64,000 nt of DNA from Orobanche coerulescens. Lineage: Eukaryota > Streptophyta > Magnoliopsida > Lamiales > Orobanchaceae. Position 1 is the first letter of the stretch; every line of letters starts with the position of its first letter. The position numbers and the translations under genes are program-made. Below, piece by piece: positions 47,902 through 58,785 of this stretch. Below the pieces are notes generated by a model. The model saw nothing but the letters and a program-made list of their open reading frames with translations, was not told where the DNA came from and made no database searches. The stretch lies in contig CM065818.1 in the NCBI GenBank assembly GCA_033398695.1, positions 37,472,001 through 37,536,000 of the forward strand, in the 5' to 3' direction.

Positions 47902-49409
47902 TCATCCCCGAGAATCAAATCCTCACCCTCAATACCCACAACAATAAGATTAGAGAGCCAAGCCCTCTCACAAATAAACATAGAACAGTCCTGGACCTCT
48001 CGATCACCGACGATTCTATCACCGCTAGGAAGTTTAACGATGAAAGGCTCGCAAGGCGATAAACAGTCAAGACTCAAACGGCGCACACACTCCAGAGAAA
48101 TAAATGAATGCGTAGCACCCGAATCAAAAAGCACACTGACAGGATGGGAATGGATGTGAACGGTACCTGTCGCCACAGTAGCCGCTAGATCATAGGCCCT
48201 CCTCATCTCATAGATACGCGGGTGGGCGGAGCCGACACTGGAAGCTCCCCCTCTAGTGGGCTGACCCTGACCTCTCCCTCGGCTGGCACTCGGTGGAGAC
48301 TGCGGAGCAAACGAGCCCTGGTTCACACTCGGTTCCCTAGGTGTTGGAAAAGAAGTCTGAGCACCAAGAAGCTGTCTTGCCCGCTCACAAAAGAAAGCCT
48401 TGTGGCCCGACTGACCACAAGTATGACAAGTCAGAGGCGGACGAGGACACTCCCAGTTCCGATGGCCCGGCTCGCCACAGTTAAAGCATTTGGCATCCCG
48501 AATGGAGGAACTGGCAGTACCTCGATAGCCCCCAGAGAAACGAGCCGAATTACCTCCAGGAATATTCGCAGACTGAGACTTATGCTGACCTCCACCCTTG
48601 TGACCCGAGAAATTTCCGGCGGATTTCTGTTTCTTACTCTCCCGGACCGCCGCACTGGCTGTCACCGACATATCATAGGCAAGAGCTCGACTCTGATAAT
48701 GCTTCAAAGTAGTACAGACGAGCCCAAACATGTAGTCCTAAATTGACAATTTCATCCGTCGGGAAAAGTGAAAAATTTTGTCGCTCACCTCGACAACTTG
48801 GGTCTTCACATAGCCCATCTCCTTGTTGAAATCGGCAATAGCTTGAGAGACAGGAATATCCCGCGGTTGAGCATCATAGAAGGCATGAACTCGAGCCTGT
48901 CTAACCGGCCACGGGCAATACTCAGTCTCCATCAGGTCTTTAAATTCTGCCCACGAAGCAACGTGATCCTTAGGCCCAACGACCTCCCACCAATCAGTAG
49001 CGTCCCCAGTGAGAAAATACTGGGCAATAGGGACCTTGCTGTCCTCGGGACAGTTGGTGGCAATGAAGACCTTGGATATCTCCTTGATCCACCCTTCCCA
49101 TCCAATCGGGTCTGAGGCACCCGTAAACTGAGGAGGATGCATCTTGATGACATCCTGAAGCTAATGGTCAGCTCCGTCCCAAGCAGCATGGGCCGGATTC
49201 TAAACCGCCTGGGCTATTTCCACCATTTGGTTCACCATATGTTACATAACAGCCGCAACACCGAGGTTGGCTCCATCTTGAGAAGAAGCATGGCTATGTC
49301 GGTCACCGGTGCTGCCGGCTCCCGAAGAATGCGACGTGGCCACCCCACCGGCTGCCCCACGTCCCTGGCCGCGTCCACGACCACGAGCACGGCCTCTCCC
49401 AGCATCCAT
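47874..49409 (-). pseudogene. gag-pol: gypsy 2 gag, zinc knuckles and protease, broken
   Basis: Minus strand, ATG at 49409-49407 (MDAGRGRARGRG), chosen because element 3 starts identically. A stop right after AAVM (about 49242) replaces Gln. The capsid segment (49142-48738) has DWWEVVGPKDH and FKDLMETEYCP of the retrotransposon gag domain. A stop at about 48735 replaces Arg. Then an open 285-codon segment carries two CCHC knuckles (CFNCGEPGHRNWEC, CHTCGQSGHKAFFC) and the protease site [11 protein letters not shown] one-base deletion near 47888 breaks the frame into RT. Confidence 0.92.
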
Positions 49410-49646
49410 ACTGATGTTAAGAGATAGCAAAAACAACTCGATGATAAGTAAGAGGCGAAAAACATCCACAATTCAAGAAACGGAATTACGTTACGAGAAA
49501 CAAGGAAGCGAGTAAGGAAAACTTACGAGCACTGGAAGTACCGAGATGCTGGCAGCGGTGTGATGTTGTGCAACACAAAACACAACTAGACCCAAATAAC
49601 CGACAAGCCTAGGTATCCATAAACCTAGGGCTCCGATACCATTTTC
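49410..49646 (-). other. gypsy 2 leader with primer site and possible intron before gag
   Basis: Primer site (minus) TGGTATCGGAG at 49641-49631, next to the LTR. Further in, a CTCGTAAGT donor-like site (about 49527) and ACATCAG (about 49415), directly before the gag ATG, match the same arrangement in element 3. Confidence 0.6.
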
Positions 49647-51326
49647 TGTAACACCCCCGAGATATTCAAGGTATATTATAGTGCCGTGGACCCCTACATG
49701 GGACCCACCAGGCTAGACACAACTAACCATAGTAAAAACACACATCATCCAGTTGAAAATCAAATAACACGCCCGGTACAACCGGCGGAATAATCAACAA
49801 TGGAAAACATAAATAACTTCAACGAATACAAATCATAACCCGAAGAAAAAAGCCTAAGTACTCGCGAGTACAATCTATAAGTTTCAAAAGTAGACAAAAA
49901 CCATATCGAATGGAACAACAGAAATAAAAGGACTCAAGTGCACATGTCAACGACCCTGGCCAACATCCTCGTACTGTCCCAACGCTCGCTAGTCCGGATG
50001 ATCATAACCTGAAATCCATAACAAGAATTTCCCCACAACGGGTCCCCAGAGGGGTTAGCAATTACGCTAGTACAAGTAATCAAGGCAAACCAATCGCTTA
50101 CACATTTCATAGTACAATGCACCAAATTCACTTCAAAAACCAAAACCAGACATGTCTTTTCCGGAAACAAACAGTCAATCAATTTGCCTAGGACCGGGAC
50201 GAAGCCACAAATCCCACCCGAGGCCTCTAAGGACCCTCCCGAGCTGGTTAGCGAAACGAACTCGTGAATCCAGGGCTAAACCATTGGATTCCCTGCGTGA
50301 TCCCGTCGGACCCTCCTGAGGTTAGCAAAGCACACACAATATACATTACCATTTCATGTTAAGTATAAAGGTTTCCAAAAATACTTGCCTTGAATAATTG
50401 ACGACGCAACCAACGGAAGGAAAAACACCGACGAACGCTAGGAACCGTCAATCACGAACCTAACGATTCGAAGAACACAATCACAACCAATCTTAAACGA
50501 ATACGGAATTGGAATAGACCCGAAAATCCGCCTACGATTCATGTATACTCGTATAAAAACAACAACGAGGGCAGACCACAACCAAACCCTCTCGATTACA
50601 AAAATACCACGAAATATACCATGAATCCGTAGGAAAACCAACAATACCAACAAGATTAATCATATTCATCATGAATTAATCTATCATACAGAACCAATCG
50701 GACGAAAACGTGAAAACCCCCAATTTACCCAAAACAAGGTTTTAGGAGTTTACCTCGAATTAATGACGAAGAACATGATTAGATGTTGATAATACACTCC
50801 AAAAACTCGAAGAAGATGATGTCTCGGAGTTACAAAGCTTCAAATCGCCGAAAGTGTCAAGAAAATCTCCTAGGAGTCGGATGGGGAGGAGGAGAAATGA
50901 TAATGGCCGAAATCGGTCAACTCCTGGGTTTATAAACCCAGGTCGAGTTACGTACGTAAGCACAGGTAGCTAACGTACATAAGATACCCCATGCTTACAT
51001 ACGTAACGAAAATTGCATAATTTCTTGTACTATTTTACACACACCGTTACGTACGTAACAGAAACATGCATTACGTACGTAATGCTCCTTCCTGGGGAGT
51101 ACAGGCCGCAACCACTGGCAAGGAAGGAACCGAAAAGATCGAAATGCAACGGTGACGACTCATGATGGTACGAATGTAAAGGACTCGAGGCGACGAACTT
51201 AAGTGTCGAAGGAAAACATATTCCCGACTACCCAAAGGTTCGAAAAAACAACAACAAACGTAATTATCCCAAAACTTTGGGAAATTACAAAATGGCCCAA
51301 AGCATCCGAAATGTACGATACATGGT
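49647..51326 (-). repeat. gypsy 2 5' LTR, truncated in U3
   Basis: Aligns with the 3' LTR from its U5 end (49647) to CATGGT (51326). The outer roughly 280 bases, including the TGTAATATCC start, are missing. It carries one copy of the 103-bp repeat where the partner has two. Palindromic TTACGTACGTAA words lie at 50945-51085. Confidence 0.9.
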
Positions 51327-52858
51327 GGGGTTGTAAGTGAGGTCCGGGAAGGGATGTTTCATTGGATTCCTATCTGGGATGATGGGTTATCTATTTTACA
51401 TGCCCGAAGATCGAAAGATCATTGTTGATTTGCAAGCACACTTCCTGGAAGATGAGTTCATTCAGGAAGGCAGAGCAGGTAGAAGTATTTCTTTAGAAGA
51501 ATACAATGAAACTCCTAAGTAGACACCTGTGCAAGAAATTGGAACCGAACCTTCTGAAACACAAGAACAACCACCTCGTAGGTCTAGTAGGGTGTCTCAT
51601 TTACCTGAGAGGTATGGCCTTGTACACTTGGTGGAGCTGGGTCTTCATGAGGTTCCAAGTGATAGCCAAGAGACTGACCCAACGACCTATGACCAAGTGA
51701 TGGTGCACGTAGACTCCGTGATATGGTCTGTAGCAGTCTTCACGTAGTTGAGACCTTTGTTTTGATGAGACAGTCATAGAGTTTGACTTCGTGCAAAATA
51801 GAGAGGAAGCTTGTGTATACAAGAGGGTTAGTGGGAGCAAGATCACACTCATAGTAATATATGTAGATGTCATTCTACTTATAGGAAATGATGTGGGAAT
51901 GCTCAGTTCTCTGAAAGCTTGGCTTTCGAGTAATTTCTCCATGAAAGACTTCGGAGAAGAAACCTATATTCTTGGGATTCGACTCTACTGGGATAGAGCG
52001 AAGAGAATGATAGGTCTTGCCCAAGCCCTCTATATAGATAAAATCTTAAAGCGATTTACAATGGATGATTCTAAAAGAGGGTTCCTACCTATGCGACATG
52101 GAATAAAACTCTCCTCGAAGATGTGTCCTCTAGGTGAGGAACAACGAAAGAAAATGAGTAATATACCATATGCTTCGGCAGTGGGTAGCTTATGTATGCT
52201 TTGTTGTGTATAAGAACTGACATTAGGCATGCTGGAAGCGTGGTAAGTAGGTTTCAGGCAAACCCAGGTGGGGAACATTAGACCACCGTAAAGAACATTC
52301 TCAAGTACTTTGGAAGGACTAGAGATCTGGTTCTTAAATATGGAGATGGAGAACTGAATGTGGGCTTCGTTGATTTAGACTTCCAAGGACAGAAAGACGA
52401 CTTAATGTCTATTTCTGGCTAAATTTTACTCTTAATGGAGGAGCAGTAACTTGGCATAGTGCCAATCATAGCACGACTGCTGATTCCACCAATCAGGTTG
52501 AGTATCAAGCAGCCTCGGAGGCTTCTAAGGAAGAGTTTTTGGATTTAGAAGTTACTGGGTGAACTTCAAGTGACACCATGTGTTGCGCTACCTGCTTTTG
52601 TTTTCGTGCAGTAATGATGGAGCAATAGCACAGGCCTATGTGTCGAGGTTTCAGAATGGTTCAAAACATATTGAGAGATAGTATCATCTCATAAGAGAAT
52701 TTGTTCGCAAGAGATACATTGAGCTGCATAGAGTAGACTCATCCGACTACATTGCTGATCCACTGACCAAGCCACTTCCTCAGATTAGCTTAGAGCGTCA
52801 TCTGGAGAACATGGGTATTAGATACCATAGTGTGTGGCATTGAGTGCAAGTGGGAGAT
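51327..52858 (+). pseudogene. pol: copia array internal A: RT and RNase H remains
   Basis: After about 14 bases of unexplained sequence (51327-51340) the copia interior resumes at the integrase C-terminus (FIGF...GYLFYMPED). It continues through the linker (PPRRSSRVSHLPERYGL) and then jumps to the late RT. The fingers and first palm motifs are absent. The catalytic box reads YVDV (51860-51871), not YVDD. MKDFGEETYILGI and IDKILKRF follow, then a stop at about 52212. RNase H remains (TWHSANHSTTADST near 52450) are broken by several stops. It ends with a purine tract before LTR 2. Confidence 0.9.
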
Positions 52859-54852
52859 TGTTATGAGTATTCCATCGAATGCCACTCAGAGGAGTTTGAG
52901 TGAGGGCATTGTACTTGTTATTATGTAATTCATTATCATAAGGCAAATGGATGTTTCTTTATTTACTAGTAGTTACTAGCATTCCTAACTCGTAAATATA
53001 CATATAAAAACTAGTCCATGTATTTGAGAGAAAAACGTTCCACTCTTTATTGGATAAGGGGGTCGGTACTGGAAAGGTTTTTAGCTCAAATACTTAATCA
53101 TTCGCAAGTCGATGAAACTTGACTGGGCGTTAAGTTTATGTGAAGACTTGTATGACGTGTTCTTTGACATGGAGAGTGCATGTTGAACACTAATGGTTAA
53201 GTGGGAGAACACGTTATAGGTATGCTAATTGGATTAGTATACTCGAACCGACTCACCCTCGATTCATCACACGGATTTCACTCCAAGACAGTCAATGACG
53301 GAATCGAAAGGTTGTGATAGGTATTCGTGAACCTTCAACTTGAGGATTTAGTAGGGATGTGCTTGTGACGTCAAGATTTTCATTAGAGTAGTTCGACCCT
53401 GTAAACCAGAAGGCGGGGGTCAACCTCGACGTGCATCTTGATGGGCAAGTAGCAGGTCTTACTGAATACCAAGATAGAATTCTTTCTCCTGTTAGTGAAC
53501 GGGTTATATGTCCTATGTGGTTATTGGCAGATGAGATCATAAGTCTTTGGCCAAAGCATTGGAGCTAGTTGTATTGGATACACGAGAGCTCGATGATCTC
53601 GATTTGTATTAACTCATGCATAGCATCAAGTACAGATAGGGTTTGACTAACCGTGACCCTATAACTTGATCGGGACATTTGAAAGAAGGGTTTATACGTA
53701 TACTGGTATTCACGAAAGAATGGTTCTTGAATGATCCCTATCATTCGTTCACAATTGGGGTACAGTGTAGGCCACTAGACTGGCTAGGTGGTGCTACTAC
53801 TCTTTGGTTCTTCCCATTGCTGACTGAGACGGACCTACCGAGTCGCGCAATAGGATTAACGACGGAATGAATCAAGCTAATTTTCATTATGAATATTAGA
53901 TATTGGATATATAAAATTGGGACATTAGATGTTTAAATTGATTTATTGGATAAATTAATTTACGACCTAATGAATTAAATAAATTACTGGGTGATTAATT
54001 TAATTCATGGATATAATTATTTCTTGGAAAAATTAATTATGATATTATGTATTTGATATGATTAATTAATTGGATTAATTAATCGGTATAAATACATCAG
54101 AACGGAATCGGAGTTTATCTGTTTGGACTCACGGGAGTCCGAAACGAACCGAACTCGTTCGATTTTTCATCTTGGCCGCCCCCCCTTCCACCTACCTTCC
54201 CATTGTCTTTTCTTTCCATTCTTTAATGGATGATAATGACATGGTGGGGCATTTTCTCATGTGGATGAGTTGTGTGCAGAGGTGGGTTGTGTATAAAGAG
54301 TAAGAGAAGATTTGTCATCTCACTTGACTTCACTTGGTGCATTTGTTTTCATACGTGAGTTTTCAAGAGAGAAGAAAGAACTTAGAGTTCATTTTCAAAG
54401 TCTTCATCTTCTTTAGTTGTTCTTGATTTTCTTGGAAGAAAAATTGAGAAATGATAGAGAGATTGTGAGTTATACACTTAAGAGTTTTATAATCACAAAT
54501 CAAAAGCTTCATCATCCTAGCTCTAGCCATATCCTTGGAGGATATCAAGGTGATCGTCATTCCGTTCGTTTCTCCGGCGCGTGGCAAGTAGAGACGCGGT
54601 GCTTTCGGCGTTGGATCATCTAAGAGCTTGGGGCGGATTGGATTTGTAGAGATCAAGCAAAGCTTGGGGAATAGCTCAAGAGAAGGATACCATTTAATCA
54701 ACGGACTACAAGAGTATGTTTCTCGTATGTCTTGTGTTTAGTTTAATATTCGTATATACGTAGCTCGATCAATCCTCGTAGGGATTCACATCGAACTAAT
54801 TTTTGTTTTACCCCTTCCGTTGGGCCTTCGTTTTAGGTACCGAATCCCAACA
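52859..54852 (+). repeat. copia array LTR 2 (3' LTR of unit A and 5' LTR of unit B)
   Basis: 1,994 bp, TGTTATGAGT...CCCAACA. Same length as LTR 1 without its nested element, and closely similar. It has a purine tract on one side and a primer site on the other, so it is shared by two units. Confidence 0.92.
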
Positions 54853-56207
54853 GTGGTATCGGAGCATAGGTCTTGCGATCGTATATACGATATTGGCATT
54901 TGGAATGCTTGATTAGATGGTGAATGATTTGGAATCATTTATAGTTATAATCCAGGTGTATGTTTTTCGTTCGTTGTAGTTGTATTTTTCGTAAGTTTAT
55001 GTCTAAATATAAATCTTCATTTTCTGGGAAATGTGATTTATATTGAAGATATGAAAGTCGAAAAATATTGATATTAGATATCCGGTCGAAAATCTAGCTC
55101 CGAATCATCGTCGGACGACTTTTCAGACAAGGGGCAGGAAGATGCCGGGCTGACCCGACCGTGTCAGGCGACACGGGCCGTGCCAGCCGTCCAGTCTCGG
55201 TAGACTGTCGGGATGACCCGAGCGTTCCGTTCGGCACGGGCCGTGTCTGGCCGGCAGGCTGTCGGGACAACCCGACCGCGTCTGGCAGGCCAGCTTTGGA
55301 AGCTGTCGGGTAACCCGACCGTGCCGTTCGGCACGGGCCGTGTCTGGCCGGCAGGCTGTCGGGACAACCCGACCGCGTCGCGGGCCCGGCTTTGGAAAGT
55401 CGGGTAACCGGCCGTTGCTCGGCACGGCCGTGTCTGGCCGAAAGTGGCGATGGTGACTTGGCCGTGCCCGATCGCGGCCGTGTCCGCAGTGGCCGATTTA
55501 CGACTCGGTTTTTTTCGTATTAGGAAAATTAATCTCCCACATGTTAAATTGGATTTAATATGATTAAAATGATTTATTGTATTTCATTTTATAATGGAAA
55601 TTTGATTAATTGGAATATTTGTTGGTGACCGAATATTTTGAACGTTTTTCATATTACCGATTGTGTGAATTGATTGGATTAATTCTATTTATTATTTGTA
55701 TGTTGATTAGATCAATGTATCTCTACGCAATCCGTTTATATGGTATTTATTGAATGAATGTTTTTAAATGGGGATGTGGTTCATGGACTTAGTTTTGAAT
55801 CATTCGGTTTTATTCGATTGGGTTGTAAAGGCCGTTTTGAGCCTATTTATTTTACTAGAATTATTTGTATCTAGGATGCAATTTTTCAATGTAAAATTTG
55901 TATGTAATGACGAAGACTGGAGGAAGATCCGTTTCGAGAAAACGAAGATTCAAGATGAAGACTTGTAATTAGATTACGAAGTTTTTGTTTCTAGGAACGG
56001 TCCATGAACTACATGTTGGTCGCAACTAGGTTGTAAATGGTTGTTCATATTGTATGAATGCACAAACGTGCTTAAATGAATTAATCTGCAAAGTGTAATA
56101 TTAATCGCGAAAATTCTCCCACAACAAATTATTAAGTTTATAAGGTTTCAAGGATTTCCTTCCCTCCATCGAGCTTTCGTGAAATTGAAATCCGAACCGG
56201 ATGTTCT
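54853..56207 (+). other. copia array internal B: leader, GC tandem repeats and decayed gag
   Basis: Primer site TGGTATCGGAGC at 54854-54865. A GC-rich block (55130-55490) contains a 97-bp tandem repeat (units begin near 55224 and 55321, with an older copy before) with CGGCACGGGCCGTG words. After it an AT-rich stretch (55500-56200) has no readable gag; gag is either deleted or decayed beyond recognition. Confidence 0.75.
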
Positions 56208-57313
56208 ATGCTTCCGAGTTATCGGGGTAGTCGTTCGGGGAGGATGGATAAATTAGAATCCGGTTTTGTTCTGATTTTAGAATATGTACTTGTTCTGCCT
56301 AAGGGGCATAAAAACATTGTATCCATTCCAGTCATGGATCGGAAATGCTTTTCATTTTTCATTGGTGATGGTTCCTGCAAAATTTATTTTAGAAATAAAC
56401 TCATGGGCACTGCTACATTGTTAAATGGATTGTATCATCTAAACCTCAGTAACAAAGTCGCTGTGAATACTATGACTAGGAAGCATGGTAGGGATGAAAC
56501 TTAACAAGTTTTGAAATGGCATCTTAGACTTGGTCATGTTTGTCAGACCAATGTTTACAAAATGGAAAATATGGACTTATGGGTCCATTGGGATCGTATC
56601 TTTTTCCTACTTGTGAATCTTGACTTAAAGGCAAAATGACTAAGTCCCCCTTCACATGTACTTTTGAAAGAGCCGCTGATAAACTAGGATTAATCCATAC
56701 CGACGTACGTGGTGCTTTGGAAGCAGCACGTGATGGATATCAGTATTTCATTATGTTTAGAGATGATCATACTAGGTATGGTTATGTATACTTAATGAAA
56801 CATAAATCCGAGGCCTTTGAGAAATTCCAGGAATTTAAGGCCCTAGTCGAGAAACAAACTGGAAATCATATCAAAGCACTTCGGTCGGACCGAGGTGGCG
56901 AGTATATGAGTACGGAGTTGGACGAGTTCCTTAAGGAACATAGAATAGTATCACAACTAAAACCTCTAGGTACTCCTCAGTTAAATGGTGTGTCAGAAAG
57001 AAGGAACGGGACTTTGTTGAACATGGTCCGTTCCATGCTAGGCTATACTGACTTACTGATTTACCTGTGGGGGTATGCACTCCTGACTGCCGCTTATATC
57101 TTGAACGGATGTCCTTCCAAATCCGTTCCTAAAACTCCACATGAGATGTGGGAGGGCAGGAAACCAAGTCTTAATCATATTAGGATTTGGGGATGTCCCG
57201 CCTATGTCAAGAAGACTAAGGTGGAAAAGTTGGAAGCAAGGTACGCGAAGGGACGTTTCATTGGATTCCCATCTGGGACGATGGGTTATCTATTCTATAT
57301 GCCCGAAGATTGA
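56208..57313 (+). pseudogene. pol: copia array internal B: GAG-pre-integrase and integrase
   Basis: 56208-56504 reads the end of protease and the pre-integrase domain (FIGDGSCKIYFRNKLMGTAT region) but stops at 56502. A decayed LRLGHV box lies at 56525. The integrase core in 56636-57313 is open, with all three acidic positions in place: HTDVRGA, SDRGGEY and GVSERRN. It is followed by the PYE-type tail (GCPAYVKK ... GRFIGFPSGTMGYLFYMPED). The open segment is about 225 codons and ends at a TGA after PED, where internal A has CGA. The catalytic residues are complete, but no start context or upstream gag-protease frame remains. Confidence 0.9.
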
Positions 57314-58041
57314 AAGATCGTTGTTGCTTTGCAAGCACATTTCCTGGAAGATGAGTTCATTCAGGAAGGCAGAGCAGGTAGAAGTATTTCTTTAGAAGAA
57401 TACAATGAGACTCCTATGGAGACACCTGTGCAAGAAATTGGAACCGAACCTTCTAAAACACAAGAACAACCTCCTCGTAGGTCTAGTAGACTGTCTCATT
57501 TACCTGAGAGGTATGGCCTTGTACACTTGGTGGAGCTGGGTCTCCATGAGGTTCCAAGTGATAGCCAATAGACTGACCCAACGACTTATGACCAAGCGAT
57601 GATGGATGTAGACTCCGTGATATGGACTGTAGCAGTCTTCACATAGTTGAGACCTTTGTTTTGACGAGACAGTCATAGAGTTTGACTTCGTGCAAAATAA
57701 AGAGGAACCTTGTGTATACAAGAGGGTTAGTGGGAGCAAGATCACACTCTTAGTACTATATGTAGATGTCATTCTACTAATAGGAAATGATGTGGGAATG
57801 CTCAGTTCTCTAAAAGCTTGGCTTTCAAGTAATTTCTTCATGAAAGACTTGGGAGAAGAAACCTATATTCTTGGGATTCGACTCTACTGTGATAGAGCGA
57901 AGAGAATGATAGGTATTTCCCAAGTCCTCTATATAGATAAAATCTTAAAGCGATTTAAGATGGATGATTCTAAAATAGGGTTCCTAACGATGCGACATGG
58001 AATAAAACTCTCCTCGAAGATGTGTCCTCTAGGTGAGGAAC
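57314..58041 (+). pseudogene. pol: copia array internal B: linker and truncated RT
   Basis: Continues the linker (PPRRSSRLSHLPERYGL), then the same jump into late RT as unit A: a stop after VAVFT and resumption at EFDFVQNKEEPCVYKRV. The catalytic box is YVDV (57759-57770), identical to unit A. It ends at 58041, where gypsy element 3 is inserted after GGAAC; the corresponding uninterrupted sequence is visible at 52131-52150. Confidence 0.9.
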
Positions 58042-58336
58042 TGTAATATCCGCATTTTGTTTTCCCGGTATTTTCACTTTTCAGTGTATTTCTCGTTTTT
58101 AGCGACCCTCGTGTAACCGTATTAATTTTTGAGAATAATTTTTTCGAGAATTTTTGTCATCCAGTTTTACGTTTAATTGGTTCTTCCGTCATCTATTGAT
58201 CTGATTCTCGTAATTGTTGTTCGGAACCGCCGCTTCGGGGTTGCCGTAGATCCATTCTTTGTTATTATGCATTTTGAGATGTTCCGTTTGATGTTTCGTT
58301 CATGTTCTGGTGTTTTGGGCCGTTAATATTTCGTGC

Positions 58337-58770
58337 CTAGCGCGCGCTAATCTTTCTGCATAGCGCACGCTAGGTATTCCTCAGTAGCGCACACTACGTT
58401 TGGTTCGTAGCGTGCGCTAGCGAGCTGAGCCTTGGGAGTGGCAGTGAATCTATTTCTGATCCCAACCCTCTGGACTATTGGTTTAGCGCACGCTACGTTG
58501 TCTAGCGCACGTTATTTGTCGAAGGCTAGCACGCGCTAGGTAATCCGTTAGCGCGTGCTAACGTGACTGTCCAGTACTGGGCAGTTTGTTCTGGACTCGT
58601 TCAGGTACCCAGGTACCGCACGCTATAGCTCGATAGCGCGTGCTACCGAGTCGTTGTTAGCGCATGCTAGATAGTAGTAGCGCACGCTAACGGTCCAGGA
58701 CAGTGAGTTCTGGACTATAATATAACTGGGTAGCGCACGCTAACACTTAGCCATTAGCGCGCGCTAAGCC
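58337..58770. promoter_or_regulatory. U3 array of TAGCGCACGCTA-type palindromic words
   Basis: At least ten words of the form TAGCGYRCGCTA, some perfect (for example CTAGCGCGCGCTAA at 58338) and some with one or two changes (58361, 58385, 58408, 58484, 58503, 58526, 58548, 58633, 58657, 58731, 58755). Spaced 20-80 bases, ending 7 bases before the TATA box. Confidence 0.8.
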
Positions 58771-58776
58771 ATGTGG

Positions 58777-58785
58777 CTATAAATA
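58777..58785 (+). promoter_or_regulatory. gypsy 3 LTR TATA box
   Basis: CTATAAATA, followed by CCCAGGAGTTGACTT, the same order as in gypsy 1 (4694). Confidence 0.75.

Larger units (their letters stand above)
43111..51326 (-). mobile_element. Ty3/gypsy element 2, minus strand, nested in copia internal A
   Basis: 3' LTR 43111-45183, internal 45184-49646, 5' LTR from 49647 and truncated at 51326. It inserted after CCGAC (43106-43110); the matching duplication is lost with the truncated end. Gag, protease, RT, RNase H, integrase and chromodomain segments are all present on the minus strand but broken. Same subfamily as elements 1 and 3. Confidence 0.92.
32862..58041 (+). mobile_element. tandem Ty1/copia array: LTR - internal A - LTR - internal B
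   Basis: Two LTRs (32862-42686 and 52859-54852) are each exactly 1,994 bp once a nested element and its target duplication are removed from the first. Each is followed by a TGGTATCGRAGC-type primer site (42688, 54854). The second LTR is preceded by a purine tract (AGTGGGAGA), so it ends one unit and begins the next. Both internal regions are interrupted by gypsy elements. Integrase is intact only in unit B; RT is defective in both. Confidence 0.88.

Noticed and set aside
56208..57313. Functional copia integrase gene
   Set aside because: The catalytic residues are present, but there is no start, gag or protease in frame, RT is defective and the frame ends in a premature TGA.
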